From positions 1 through 64,000 of the forward strand of contig JAMCXB010000061.1 in assembly GCA_023480735.1 (NCBI GenBank): 64,000 nucleotides of DNA, in the 5' to 3' direction. Under the pieces are notes generated by a model, which saw only the letters and a program-made list of their open reading frames with translations, had not been told where the DNA came from and searched no databases. Position numbers and translations under genes: made by a program. Shown one piece after another: positions 10,742 through 18,545 of this stretch. The DNA comes from Bacteroidota bacterium. GTDB taxonomy: Bacteria > Bacteroidota > Ignavibacteria > Kryptoniales > JAKASW01. Positions within the stretch are counted from its first letter, which is position 1. Every line of letters starts with the position of its first letter.

Positions 10742-12988
10742 ATGAGCACAATTTATATCGACGGTCCGGTAGCTGGTCTAGACTCCGCATCGATAATTAA
10801 TCGTCATCTTGCTTTAAACCTACAGTCTCTTGGACACCGAATTCTCATCACGCCTGAGAAGGGAAACAGCGTCCCCGTTTACTCAACTGCTTTGGGTCAG
10901 CTTGCGCCTCTCATTGCGGACAAGAGGCTTCCCGAAAAGGTGGAGATTAATATTCGAAACGGCTGGCCTCCGGAATTGACGCCGCCACCGGATGGAAAGT
11001 GGGTCGTCATCCAGCCGTGGGAATTCGGAAGTCTGCCAAAGAGGTGGGTAGAAGTATTCTCGAGATGTGTCGACGAAGTCTGGGTTCCCAGTGGCTGTGT
11101 CCGCGATGTCTACGTCACGAGTGGAGTCCCCTCCGAAAAGGTGTGGGTCGTTCCCAACGGAATAGATCCGACTGTTTTCCACCCGGGCGCTGCACCTTAC
11201 CGGCTTAAGACTCAGAAAAAATTCAAATTCCTGTTTGTCGGCGGCGCAATTCCGAGAAAGGGAATCGACCTGCTTCTCGAAGCTTATTCCTCCGTGTTCG
11301 ATTCCTCCGACGACGTCTGTCTCGTCATAAAAGATATTGGCGCAGACTCTTTCTACAAGGGTATGTCATTCCGAGAAAAGATTGCAGACTTAATGAAACA
11401 GCCGCATACTGCCGCAATTGAATACATGGACACGGAATTGACCGAGTCTGAACTTGCGGGGCTCTATGTGGCTTGTGACGTACTCGTGAATCCGTACCGG
11501 GGTGAAGGTTTCGGCATGCCGATTCTCGAGGCCATGGCTTGCGACACACCCACAATGATCACCAATGGTGGGGCAGCATTGGACTTCTGCAATCAAGGAA
11601 ACAGCATACTGATAGAGGCATCGGAACAAATCATCGGAAAGAAGGAAGTCTTCGGAATGGAGACAGTTGACTTTCCAAAAATTTTCAAGGTCAACATGGA
11701 AGACTTCAAGTCGAAATTATGGTGGGCAGCTAAGAACAGGGATCAACTCGAGAGACTCGGTCGCCGGGCGGGGGCTCCGGTAAGAGCTAACTGGACGTGG
11801 GCAAAGACTGCGAAGATTGCCGACAGCAGAATACGAAATATTGTCGGTCGGCCGGCGAAGTCGGAAAATGGACACAGCGACTATGCCGGTTCACCTGGAC
11901 AGAGCCAGGGATACGTTTCCACCGACAGCACTGGCCGGAGGATCCATGCCAATCGGGATGGCGGCCCGTTAGAGCCCGACAAGGACATTCCCGTCGTTCG
12001 ACAACCCAACGAAAAAGTGGAGAACAAATATCACTACTTTGACAGCAGCGTCTTCCGGGATCTTGCAGGCCTCATAAGGACACAGTCTGATGGGGAGCGG
12101 ATCAACGTGGTCAGGAATTTTATGGAGAAGTTCGCGGGGGTTGGGCGGTTCTATGCCCACTTCGGCGGCGCCGGTGACGCACTGCTACTCCTTTCAACCT
12201 TCTACGACGACTCGCCGGAGCAGACAATCGTGAGCATATCTCCATCGCCTGATTCTATCAGAAGTCTATTCGAAGCATTCCCCCTTCTGAAAAGGGTCTA
12301 TTTTATTCCTTACCCGGAAGATTTCGTCGCTCATATTCTTCTAAGGAAGCTATTTAACGGCATGCCCGGTTTCCTCGGCATGGGTACGACCCCGCGCGAT
12401 CCCTACTACTTTGATGAATGGGGCCGGGTCGACGACCTGACAAAAAATTACTCGGTGAAGAAGAGTCCGGATTGGGCCAGGAAATTCTGTGCTAATGCCG
12501 ATAAGTCTTCAACGATCGTAATACATCCTGTGGGAGGTATTTCCCCCTTAGATAAATCAGTTAGAAAGATGATAACTTCTGAAGAGTTAACGGAAATCGT
12601 CAGAAGGTTGAATGAGTGGAATGTCACTCCTACACTTATCGGCACACCGGCGGAGGCATCGTACTATCATTTGGAGAATTTGAAAGTAAATATCAGACGA
12701 AGCTACTCCTTCGAGGATCAGATGCGGGTTATCACATCGTGCCGGTTACTTATCGGGGCGGATTCGTGGGCAAAGACTTTCGCGGCACTTTGCGGCAAAC
12801 CGGCAATTGTGTTCCATTCCTTACGCGGTGGAACGAGGAGCGGATATACCGAAGTAGGCGACAATATTTTCCTGAAACCATGGCAAACAATAACTATTGT
12901 GAACAACATTACTGAAATGATGAGCGCTTTCCACAATTTGTATGATCTTTCGGATAGAGAGTTCGAACCACGACTCACGCAAGGCTGA
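10742..12988 (+). CDS. Bifunctional glycosyltransferase: GT4 domain fused to a GT9/heptosyltransferase-like domain
   Basis: The protein has 748 aa. Residues ~1-375 form a GT4-type GT-B enzyme with PNGIDPTVFHPG, KFLFVGGAIPRKGIDLL and the donor-site motif EGFGMPILEAMACDTP. A low-complexity linker (~376-425) leads to a second half, ~425-735, that resembles the ADP-heptose:LPS heptosyltransferase fold. It has an HFGGAGDALLLLS glycine loop, IVIHPVGGISPLDKS, and the late motif LLIGADSWAKTFAALCGKPAIVFHS. The gene lies 177 bp after the giant glycosyltransferase and probably works in the same glycan pathway. The GT9-like half could be degenerate; I see the fold signature but cannot confirm catalytic residues. 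Confidence 0.8.
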   Translation: MSTIYIDGPVAGLDSASIINRHLALNLQSLGHRILITPEKGNSVPVYSTALGQLAPLIADKRLPEKVEINIRNGWPPELTPPPDGKWVVIQPWEFGSLPKRWVEVFSRCVDEVWVPSGCVRDVYVTSGVPSEKVWVVPNGIDPTVFHPGAAPYRLKTQKKFKFLFVGGAIPRKGIDLLLEAYSSVFDSSDDVCLVIKDIGADSFYKGMSFREKIADLMKQPHTAAIEYMDTELTESELAGLYVACDVLVNPYRGEGFGMPILEAMACDTPTMITNGGAALDFCNQGNSILIEASEQIIGKKEVFGMETVDFPKIFKVNMEDFKSKLWWAAKNRDQLERLGRRAGAPVRANWTWAKTAKIADSRIRNIVGRPAKSENGHSDYAGSPGQSQGYVSTDSTGRRIHANRDGGPLEPDKDIPVVRQPNEKVENKYHYFDSSVFRDLAGLIRTQSDGERINVVRNFMEKFAGVGRFYAHFGGAGDALLLLSTFYDDSPEQTIVSISPSPDSIRSLFEAFPLLKRVYFIPYPEDFVAHILLRKLFNGMPGFLGMGTTPRDPYYFDEWGRVDDLTKNYSVKKSPDWARKFCANADKSSTIVIHPVGGISPLDKSVRKMITSEELTEIVRRLNEWNVTPTLIGTPAEASYYHLENLKVNIRRSYSFEDQMRVITSCRLLIGADSWAKTFAALCGKPAIVFHSLRGGTRSGYTEVGDNIFLKPWQTITIVNNITEMMSAFHNLYDLSDREFEPRLTQG

Positions 12989-13276
12989 TGCGCAGTCGTC
13001 TGACAGAAAGCTATTTCAGATTCCTTTTCTGATCCTCATTCATCTCGAGTCTTCTCATAAGCTCATTGACAACAGCAATCTCAGGGCAACTCCATCTCCG
13101 GCTCTGTGCAGGGCCCCGGGTGGACACTGAGCGAATATTTGTCAACCTGTCTCAGATCCGTCGGGAAAGCGAACCCTGATGCAAATGGACAAACAGTACG
13201 GCAATTAGATCATCCAAGAATCAGTCATTGTCTGTCTTCACACTACGGCTTAAATTATATTTAAAAAGGTATAAGG
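12989..13276. other. 288-bp gap before prfB
   Basis: This gap separates the glycosylation block from the prfB-lol operon. I see no gene and no strong terminator. An AT-rich run just upstream of prfB (TTAAATTATATTTAAAAAGG, about 13251-13270) is a plausible -10 region or enhancer-like leader, but no -35 element is clear. Confidence 0.4.
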
Positions 13277-14396
13277 ATGTTCGAGCCACAGAAGCAGAAG
13301 GCCGCCGATTTAAGAACCAGGGTTTACAATCTTCGGAGGTTTCTTTGACGTTGACGGCAAGAAGGAAGCGATAGAGAAGCTCCACCAGAAGACACTCGAG
13401 CCAGATTTCTGGGATGATAACCGCGCCGCCCAGCAGGTAATGGGGGAATTGAATGATATAAAGGCGTGGGTAGACGAGTGGGCAGACGCGGCAAAGAACA
13501 TGGAAGACGCGGCCGCGTTCATCGAGCTGGCCGAGGAATCGGGCGACGAATCGCACGCGGGCGACATAGATAGAGAGCTTAGCAGGGCAGAAAAGCTGGT
13601 TTCCGACCTGGAATTCAAGAAAATGCTCGGCAACGAAGATGACGACAAGAATGCAATTCTGACGATACACTCCGGAGCTGGAGGCACCGAGGCGCAGGAC
13701 TGGTCTCAAATGCTCATGAGGATGTACATCCGCTGGGGTGAGCGCAACGGTTTCAAGATGGAGATTGCCGATATTCTCGAGGGCGAAGGCGCCGGAATCA
13801 AAAGCGCCACCATCGAGGTAATAGGGAAGTACGCGTTCGGATACCTGAAGGCGGAAAACGGCGTCCATCGGCTGGTCAGGATATCTCCGTTCGATTCAAA
13901 TGCCAGAAGACATACGAGCTTCGCTTCCGTGTTTGTTTACCCGGAAGTGGAGGCAGATGTGGAAATCGAGATCGATCCCAAAGAGATAAAGCTCGAGACT
14001 TTCCGCTCCGGCGGTCATGGGGGACAGAACGTCAATAAGGTCGAAACTGCCGTTAGATTGATCCACATGCCAACCGGAATAATAGTGGCCTGTCAGCAAG
14101 AGCGGTCGCAGTTCCAGAATCGTGAGCGCGCAATGAAGATGCTGCGCTCCAGGCTCTACCAGCTTCGGAAAGAGGAAGAAGAGGCCAGAAAGAGCGAGAT
14201 AGAGGGAACGAAGAAGAAGATCGAATGGGGCAGCCAGATTCGCTCCTATGTGTTCCATCCGTACAACATGGTGAAGGATCACCGTACGGGCGTGGAGACC
14301 AGCGACGTACAGGGTGTCATGGACGGCGACCTGGACGATTTCATTCGCGGATACCTGATAGAGTTCGGACTTGCCGGCGGTGAAAGCGCGAAATAG
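13277..14396 (+). CDS. prfB: Peptide chain release factor 2, expressed through a +1 programmed frameshift
   Basis: RF2 recognises UGA and UAA stop codons and triggers peptide release. Translation starts at ATG 13277 and reads 23 codons to CTT (13343-13345). It then meets an in-frame UGA (13346-13348) and continues in the +1 frame from GAC 13347, giving 372 aa, close to the usual RF2 length of about 365. The main body carries the SPF tripeptide that sets UGA specificity ([16 protein letters not shown]) and the catalytic GGQ loop ([18 protein letters not shown]). The first lol gene starts 3 bp after the stop, so they are probably co-transcribed. Confidence 0.96.
13331..13349 (+). promoter_or_regulatory. 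RF2 autoregulatory +1 frameshift site
   Basis: The segment holds a Shine-Dalgarno-like GGAGG three bases upstream of the slippery CTT-TGA-C. This is the classical RF2 arrangement. When RF2 is scarce the ribosome pauses at UGA, slips forward one base on CTT and makes full-length RF2; when RF2 is plentiful it terminates. All elements are visible in the sequence, and the mechanism is established for the family. Confidence 0.95.
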
Positions 14397-14399
14397 GCA

Positions 14400-15638
14400 A
14401 TGCCTTACCCGTATTTCGTAGCTAAACGGCTGCTCCGATCGCGATCGCATAATCGCTTCGTCTCCTTCCTCACTTTCTTTGCCACCATAGGACTTGCCAT
14501 AGGCACTTCAGCGCTCCTGATAACGGTCTCGATATTGAACGGTTTCCAGAAGCAAATCTCGGAGAACGTATCCAACTTCACCGCCAACATAGAGATCCGG
14601 GGGTTCGAGCAGGTGCCGCTCCCCGGCTATCAGGCGACACTCCGTACGATAGATGGAGTGAAGAATGTCAAGTCCGCGTCGCCGTTCGTCTCACACGAGG
14701 CGATGATCAGAGTCCACAGGACTCATTATGTAAATGCGCCTGAGACTGACGGGATTTTGCTGAAGGGAATTCTTCCGGGATATGACAACAGCAGCCTGAG
14801 AAATGAAATCAGGCAGGGCCGTTACGATCTCTCGGATGCCGGACAGATGAGCCCCCTGATAATAGGAGAGAAGCTCGCCCGGAGACTGGAAGTCAATGTC
14901 GGGGATACTGTCTTCGTGTTCGGGATAGAGGGACTCCCTTCTCCGCTCAACCCGCCGAGAGTCATGTCGTTTGTCGTGACCGGGATTTATGAAACCGGCA
15001 TGTCTGAATATGACGACCTATATGGATATACGAACATGAAGTCGGCTTCATACCTCTTTGATATGCCGAGCGACAACGTGACAGGGTTTGATGTCATGGT
15101 AAAAGACATGAAGGAAATCGGCGCGACATCAGACACTTTGCAGAATGTCCTCGGTTACCCTTACTATCCGCGCACAATGTATCAGATGTATCGCAATCTC
15201 TTCGCGTGGATCCAGCTGCAGAAGAAGCCCATCCCGATAATAATAGCATTGATCATCATTGTCGCAACCTTCAACATCGTCGGGACGCTTCTGATGATCG
15301 TGCTCGAGAAAATGAATGCCGTGGGAGTGCTCAAGACGCTTGGTGCAACCCGCGGCGCAATCACCAGGATTTTTCTGGCACAGGGGGCGTTTATCGGGGC
15401 ACTCGGGACCTTGTTAGGGAGCGGACTGTCTTACGTCCTGCTCGAGATTCAGAAGAGATACGATGTGATACACATTCCGGGAAATGTGTATTTCATGAAT
15501 ACTGTCCCGGTTTCGATGCATGCCGCTGATTTCATTTTGATCGGCGGCGTCGCATTCACGTTATCGCTTCTTGCCTCCTATTTGCCGGCACGCGCTGCTG
15601 CATCGCTGGATCCACTTGAATCGGTGCGGTTTTACTGA
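14400..15638 (+). CDS. LolC/LolE-type ABC permease, first copy
   Basis: This 412-aa membrane protein has the LolC/E/MacB layout: one N-terminal membrane segment (SFLTFFATIGLAIGTSALLITVSILNGFQ), a large periplasmic region (~50-270), then three membrane segments in an FtsX domain, with the typical GVLKTLGATRGAITRIFLAQG coupling loop. Such permeases, with LolD, extract lipoproteins from the inner membrane and pass them to LolA. The stop overlaps the next start (TGATG), so the two permeases are translationally coupled and probably form a heterodimer. Confidence 0.88.
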   Translation: MPYPYFVAKRLLRSRSHNRFVSFLTFFATIGLAIGTSALLITVSILNGFQKQISENVSNFTANIEIRGFEQVPLPGYQATLRTIDGVKNVKSASPFVSHEAMIRVHRTHYVNAPETDGILLKGILPGYDNSSLRNEIRQGRYDLSDAGQMSPLIIGEKLARRLEVNVGDTVFVFGIEGLPSPLNPPRVMSFVVTGIYETGMSEYDDLYGYTNMKSASYLFDMPSDNVTGFDVMVKDMKEIGATSDTLQNVLGYPYYPRTMYQMYRNLFAWIQLQKKPIPIIIALIIIVATFNIVGTLLMIVLEKMNAVGVLKTLGATRGAITRIFLAQGAFIGALGTLLGSGLSYVLLEIQKRYDVIHIPGNVYFMNTVPVSMHAADFILIGGVAFTLSLLASYLPARAAASLDPLESVRFY

Positions 15639-16876
15639 TGTCATATTCAAGTTTCGTAGCTCTTCGATATCTTAAATCGAAGCGTAAAGCAGCTTCGGTC
15701 TCAATCATCTCCTGGATATCCCTGGTCGGGGTAATCGTGGGCACCGCGGCACTCGTAATCGTAATTTCGGTTTTCAACGGCTTCCAGGGGATAGTCACGA
15801 ACATCCTGGTGAACTTCGACCCGCACATCCGCGTGACGGCAGACGCCGGTCAGTACATACAGAATCCCGAAAAGGTCCTCGCTCAGGTGCAGAGTCTTGA
15901 GGAGGTAAGATCGGCCACCATGTTCCTCAGTGGGAAGGCGATGATTGTTTCGGGAGGAGTAAATAGAGCGGTAAACATCACGGGTATCGTACCCGAAGGG
16001 AATGAACGGATATCGAGCCTGTCGAAGTCGATCGTCCTCGGGCATTTTCTGACTGCGGGAAAAAACAATCAGATTGTCATCGGACTCTCTCTCGCGGATG
16101 CGCTCGGATCGGTAGTCGGAGACTCGATAGCCGTCATCAGCCCGGCAGGCATCGAGCGGAGTCTCACCCAGTTCTACGAACCGAAGGTAGCGAAATTTGT
16201 TGTCACGGGAATTTATCAGTCAAACAATAAGGACTATGACGGTTACTATGCCTTCGTCAATCTCCCGTCAGCCCAGTATCTCTTCGCCTCTCCCGACAGT
16301 GCGCCGTCGCCGGATATGGTGAACGGGATAGATGCAAAGCTCTGGGATATAGGGAAATCCGACCAGGTAAGAGCTAAGCTCGAGAAGGTGTTAAGCGGGG
16401 TTCGCATCGAAACCTGGTATGATCTCCACAAAGACTTGTATCAAATGATGACGATCGAGCGAATCGTGGCTTACATCGTCCTGTCTCTAATCGTATTGAT
16501 AGCGGCGTTCAACATTCTTGGCTCGCTTACGATGACCGTAATCGAAAAGCGGAGGGAGATCGGCGTGCTCAAGGCGATGGGTGCCACGCCGAAGGGAATC
16601 ACGAAAATCTATCTTCTCGAAGGAATACTGGTAGGAGTGTTCGGAAGCATTCTCGGGCTGATTATCGGTTACGGCGTGTGCGAGGCGCAAATCAAGTATC
16701 AGTTGTTCAAGCTAGATCCTAACGTTTATATCATTCCGGCACTGCCGGTCTCCATGCGCGTCAGTGATTTTATTATCGTTGGGATCATCGCAATTGTGAT
16801 ATGTACGGTCGCGGCGCTGTATCCCGCAAAGAGGGCGGCGAGAATCGACCCGGCAGAAGCCATAAGATGGGAGTAA
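15638..16876 (+). CDS. LolC/LolE-type ABC permease, second copy
   Basis: This is a 412-aa paralogue of the preceding gene with the same topology: N-terminal anchor (ISWISLVGVIVGTAALVIVISVFNGFQG), periplasmic domain, and a three-segment FtsX domain with GVLKAMGATPKGITKIYLLEG. Having two distinct permeases plus an ATPase matches a LolCE heterodimer rather than the single-permease LolF arrangement. It starts on the last base of the preceding stop codon. Export of another amphiphile cannot be excluded, but lipoprotein release is the best fit. Confidence 0.88.
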   Translation: MSYSSFVALRYLKSKRKAASVSIISWISLVGVIVGTAALVIVISVFNGFQGIVTNILVNFDPHIRVTADAGQYIQNPEKVLAQVQSLEEVRSATMFLSGKAMIVSGGVNRAVNITGIVPEGNERISSLSKSIVLGHFLTAGKNNQIVIGLSLADALGSVVGDSIAVISPAGIERSLTQFYEPKVAKFVVTGIYQSNNKDYDGYYAFVNLPSAQYLFASPDSAPSPDMVNGIDAKLWDIGKSDQVRAKLEKVLSGVRIETWYDLHKDLYQMMTIERIVAYIVLSLIVLIAAFNILGSLTMTVIEKRREIGVLKAMGATPKGITKIYLLEGILVGVFGSILGLIIGYGVCEAQIKYQLFKLDPNVYIIPALPVSMRVSDFIIVGIIAIVICTVAALYPAKRAARIDPAEAIRWE

Positions 16877-16882
16877 CCAGGA

Positions 16883-17560
16883 TTGCCAAAGAAGATTATT
16901 GAAGCTTCCCAGGTGTGCAAGAGCTACTTCCTCGGTAAGGATGAGCTCAAGGTTCTGAAGGGAATCGACCTCAGCATAAATGAGGGAGAAATCATAGCGA
17001 TAATCGGCGCTTCCGGCGCGGGAAAGAGCACACTTCTTCATATACTCGGCACCCTTGACCGCCCGACGAGCGGAAGCGTGACGTACGACGGAGTCGATAT
17101 ATTCAAACTCAAGGACGAAAAGATCGCGCGGTTCCGAAATCTCCAGATCGGGTTCGTCTTCCAGTTCCATCACCTTCTGCCCGAGTTTACCGCTCTCGAA
17201 AACACCGCTATGCCGGGAATGATAGCCGGTAAGCGCCTTTCTGAAATGAAGGATACCGCGAAGAAGCTCCTGTCGGAAGTTGGACTGGCCGAGAGAATGG
17301 AACACCGTCCTTCTGAGCTGAGCGGGGGCGAGCAGCAGAGGGTCGCGGTCGCAAGGGCGTTAGTCAATAATCCGAAAGTCATCCTGGCAGATGAACCTTC
17401 AGGCAACCTGGATTCAGTGAACGCTGAATCTTTGCACGAGCTGATACTACAACTGGCGAAAACGCACAATACCACATTCCTTATCGCGACTCACAATGAT
17501 CATCTGAAAAGCCTTGCGCACCGGGTCGTCAAGATACAGGATGGAGTCCTGATGGAATGA
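16883..17560 (+). CDS. lolD: LolD-type ABC transporter ATP-binding protein
   Basis: The 225-aa ATPase has Walker A (GASGAGKST, ~residue 39), Q-loop (FVFQFHHLLPEF), ABC signature (LSGGEQQRVAVARAL), Walker B with catalytic Glu (VILADEPSGNLD) and H-loop (LIATHNDH). It follows the permease pair by 6 bp. The only well-placed start is TTG 16883; its ribosome-binding AGGA lies unusually close, so initiation may depend on coupling with the upstream permease. It energises lipoprotein release by the two upstream permeases. Confidence 0.9.
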   Translation: MPKKIIEASQVCKSYFLGKDELKVLKGIDLSINEGEIIAIIGASGAGKSTLLHILGTLDRPTSGSVTYDGVDIFKLKDEKIARFRNLQIGFVFQFHHLLPEFTALENTAMPGMIAGKRLSEMKDTAKKLLSEVGLAERMEHRPSELSGGEQQRVAVARALVNNPKVILADEPSGNLDSVNAESLHELILQLAKTHNTTFLIATHNDHLKSLAHRVVKIQDGVLME

Positions 17561-17607
17561 ATCTTGGATTTGAAATTCGCGCGGCTTATTGTTAATTTTT
17601 TTGAGAA

Positions 17608-17682
<75 letters not shown>

Positions 17683-17685
17683 GAA

Positions 17686-17931
17686 ATGTACTATACGTAC
17701 GTGTTGAGGAGTCTGAAGGACGGGTCTTACTATTACGGATCCGCTGAAGATACCGGAGTTCGGCTGAGACAACACAACCGTGGCAAGGTCAGGTACACGA
17801 AGGGGCACAGGCCATACGAGCTTCATTACTTGGAGGGATTCTCGACGAAGAGCGAGGCCTTGAAGCGGGAAAAGTTCTTTAAATCGATTGCAGGTTACAG
17901 GTGGCTCAGAGAACAAGGGATAATTCACTGA
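17686..17931 (+). CDS. Small GIY-YIG endonuclease-domain protein
   Basis: The 81-aa protein starts at ATG 17686, five bases after tRNA-Arg; longer in-frame starts lie inside the tRNA and are not credible. It is a single GIY-YIG domain of the UvrC N-terminal/YhbQ type. MYYTYVLRSLKDGSYYYGSA carries the YV-L...YYG variant of GIY-YIG, followed by the conserved Arg/His stretch RLRQHNRGKVRYTKGHRPYELHYLEGF and the Glu-containing SEALKREKFFKSIAG. No clear ribosome-binding site precedes it, so expression may be low or depend on tRNA read-through. Single-domain proteins of this kind often sit beside RNA genes in FCB genomes. Its position between tRNA-derived repeats suggests a homing-type or mobile role. 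Confidence 0.85.
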   Translation: MYYTYVLRSLKDGSYYYGSAEDTGVRLRQHNRGKVRYTKGHRPYELHYLEGFSTKSEALKREKFFKSIAGYRWLREQGIIH

Positions 17932-18001
17932 TTGTGGGTTCTCCCTCACGAACTCTTCGAGTTCGCGAAGGATCCCTTCGGGAAAATCCCACCGTGCTCA
18001 C
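17932..18001 (+). repeat. Interrupted second copy of the tRNA-Arg 3' end with a 42-nt nested palindrome
   Basis: Directly after the nuclease stop codon the sequence repeats TTGTGGGTTC (17932-17941) and AAATCCCACCGTGCTCAC (17984-18001), exactly the two parts of copy 1, separated by 42 nt inserted in the T loop. The insert has an outer stem TCCC (17942-17945)/GGGA (17980-17983) and two inner perfect hairpins. These are CGAACTC-TTC-GAGTTCG (17949-17965) and CGAAGG-ATC-CCTTCG (17966-17980). The whole can fold as a small three-way junction sitting on the T stem. It looks like a REP-like palindromic insertion. Confidence 0.8.
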
Positions 18002-18134
18002 AAGTACTGAAGTGGCCGGGAGAAGACGGAAGGATTAAGGGGCGCAGGCGTGCATCGATCATAGGTTCAAAGTCATGGCTTAGACTTTTCCAATTCCAGA
18101 AAAACTCGATTAGCCATTAACCAGGAAGACTGCA

Positions 18135-18401
18135 GTGAAAAAGAAATGTCCGGATTGCCTTTCTGTTGCTCCGTTTCAGCCAGATTACCCATCTTCCTTC
18201 TGGGAAGCGGTCCTGAGTTCTCTACGGATACTCAGAGTCAAGCGGTGCGGGAATTGTAACGCCGCTGTTTTTGTGTTGCTCGGTTCAATTCCCACGACAA
18301 GAAAGAGGCTAAAGGCCCTCTCGGATAAAGTTTACTGGTACGTGTTCGCATTCTTGCTCCTTATGGTGGGGTACTTAGTTTACGAGGCAATAATGAATTG
18401 A
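18135..18401 (+). CDS. Small zinc-ribbon membrane protein, function unknown
   Basis: The 88-aa protein starts at GTG 18135 with AGGA eight bases upstream. It has a treble-cys ribbon, CPDC near residue 5 and CGNC near residue 38, likely binding one zinc, then one hydrophobic membrane segment near the C terminus (VYWYVFAFLLLMVGYLVYEAI). It is probably an inner-membrane protein with a cytoplasmic zinc ribbon. I do not recognise a named family. A rho-independent terminator follows, so it seems to be a single-gene unit. Confidence 0.65.
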   Translation: MKKKCPDCLSVAPFQPDYPSSFWEAVLSSLRILRVKRCGNCNAAVFVLLGSIPTTRKRLKALSDKVYWYVFAFLLLMVGYLVYEAIMN

Positions 18402-18465
18402 GGAGCAATTTCTTTCAAACAAGTGAAAGAATTGTTCTCCTCCTGATGATTTAGTTTCCGACGCA

Positions 18466-18496
18466 GCGGCCCGGTTTTCATGAAGGCCGCTTTTTT
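18466..18496 (+). terminator. Rho-independent terminator
   Basis: A GCGGCC (18466-18471)/GGCCGC (18485-18490) stem is followed by six T residues. It ends the small zinc-ribbon gene just before the patatin gene. A separate imperfect hairpin (GGAG..CTTTCA/TGAAAG..CTCC, about 18401-18440) lies upstream and lacks a T run. Confidence 0.85.
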
Positions 18497-18545
18497 CGTA
18501 TATTTTGGCATTGAATTCATTTTGTAGACCTGGAAATCCGGTGCA

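Noticed and set aside
17932..18001. Second functional tRNA gene
   Set aside because: Only the T arm and acceptor 3' half are present and the T loop is split by 42 nt, so no cloverleaf can form.
17932..18120. 62-aa ORF after the GIY-YIG gene
   Set aside because: It is a translation of the duplicated tRNA tail and the palindromic insert, with no protein-like features.
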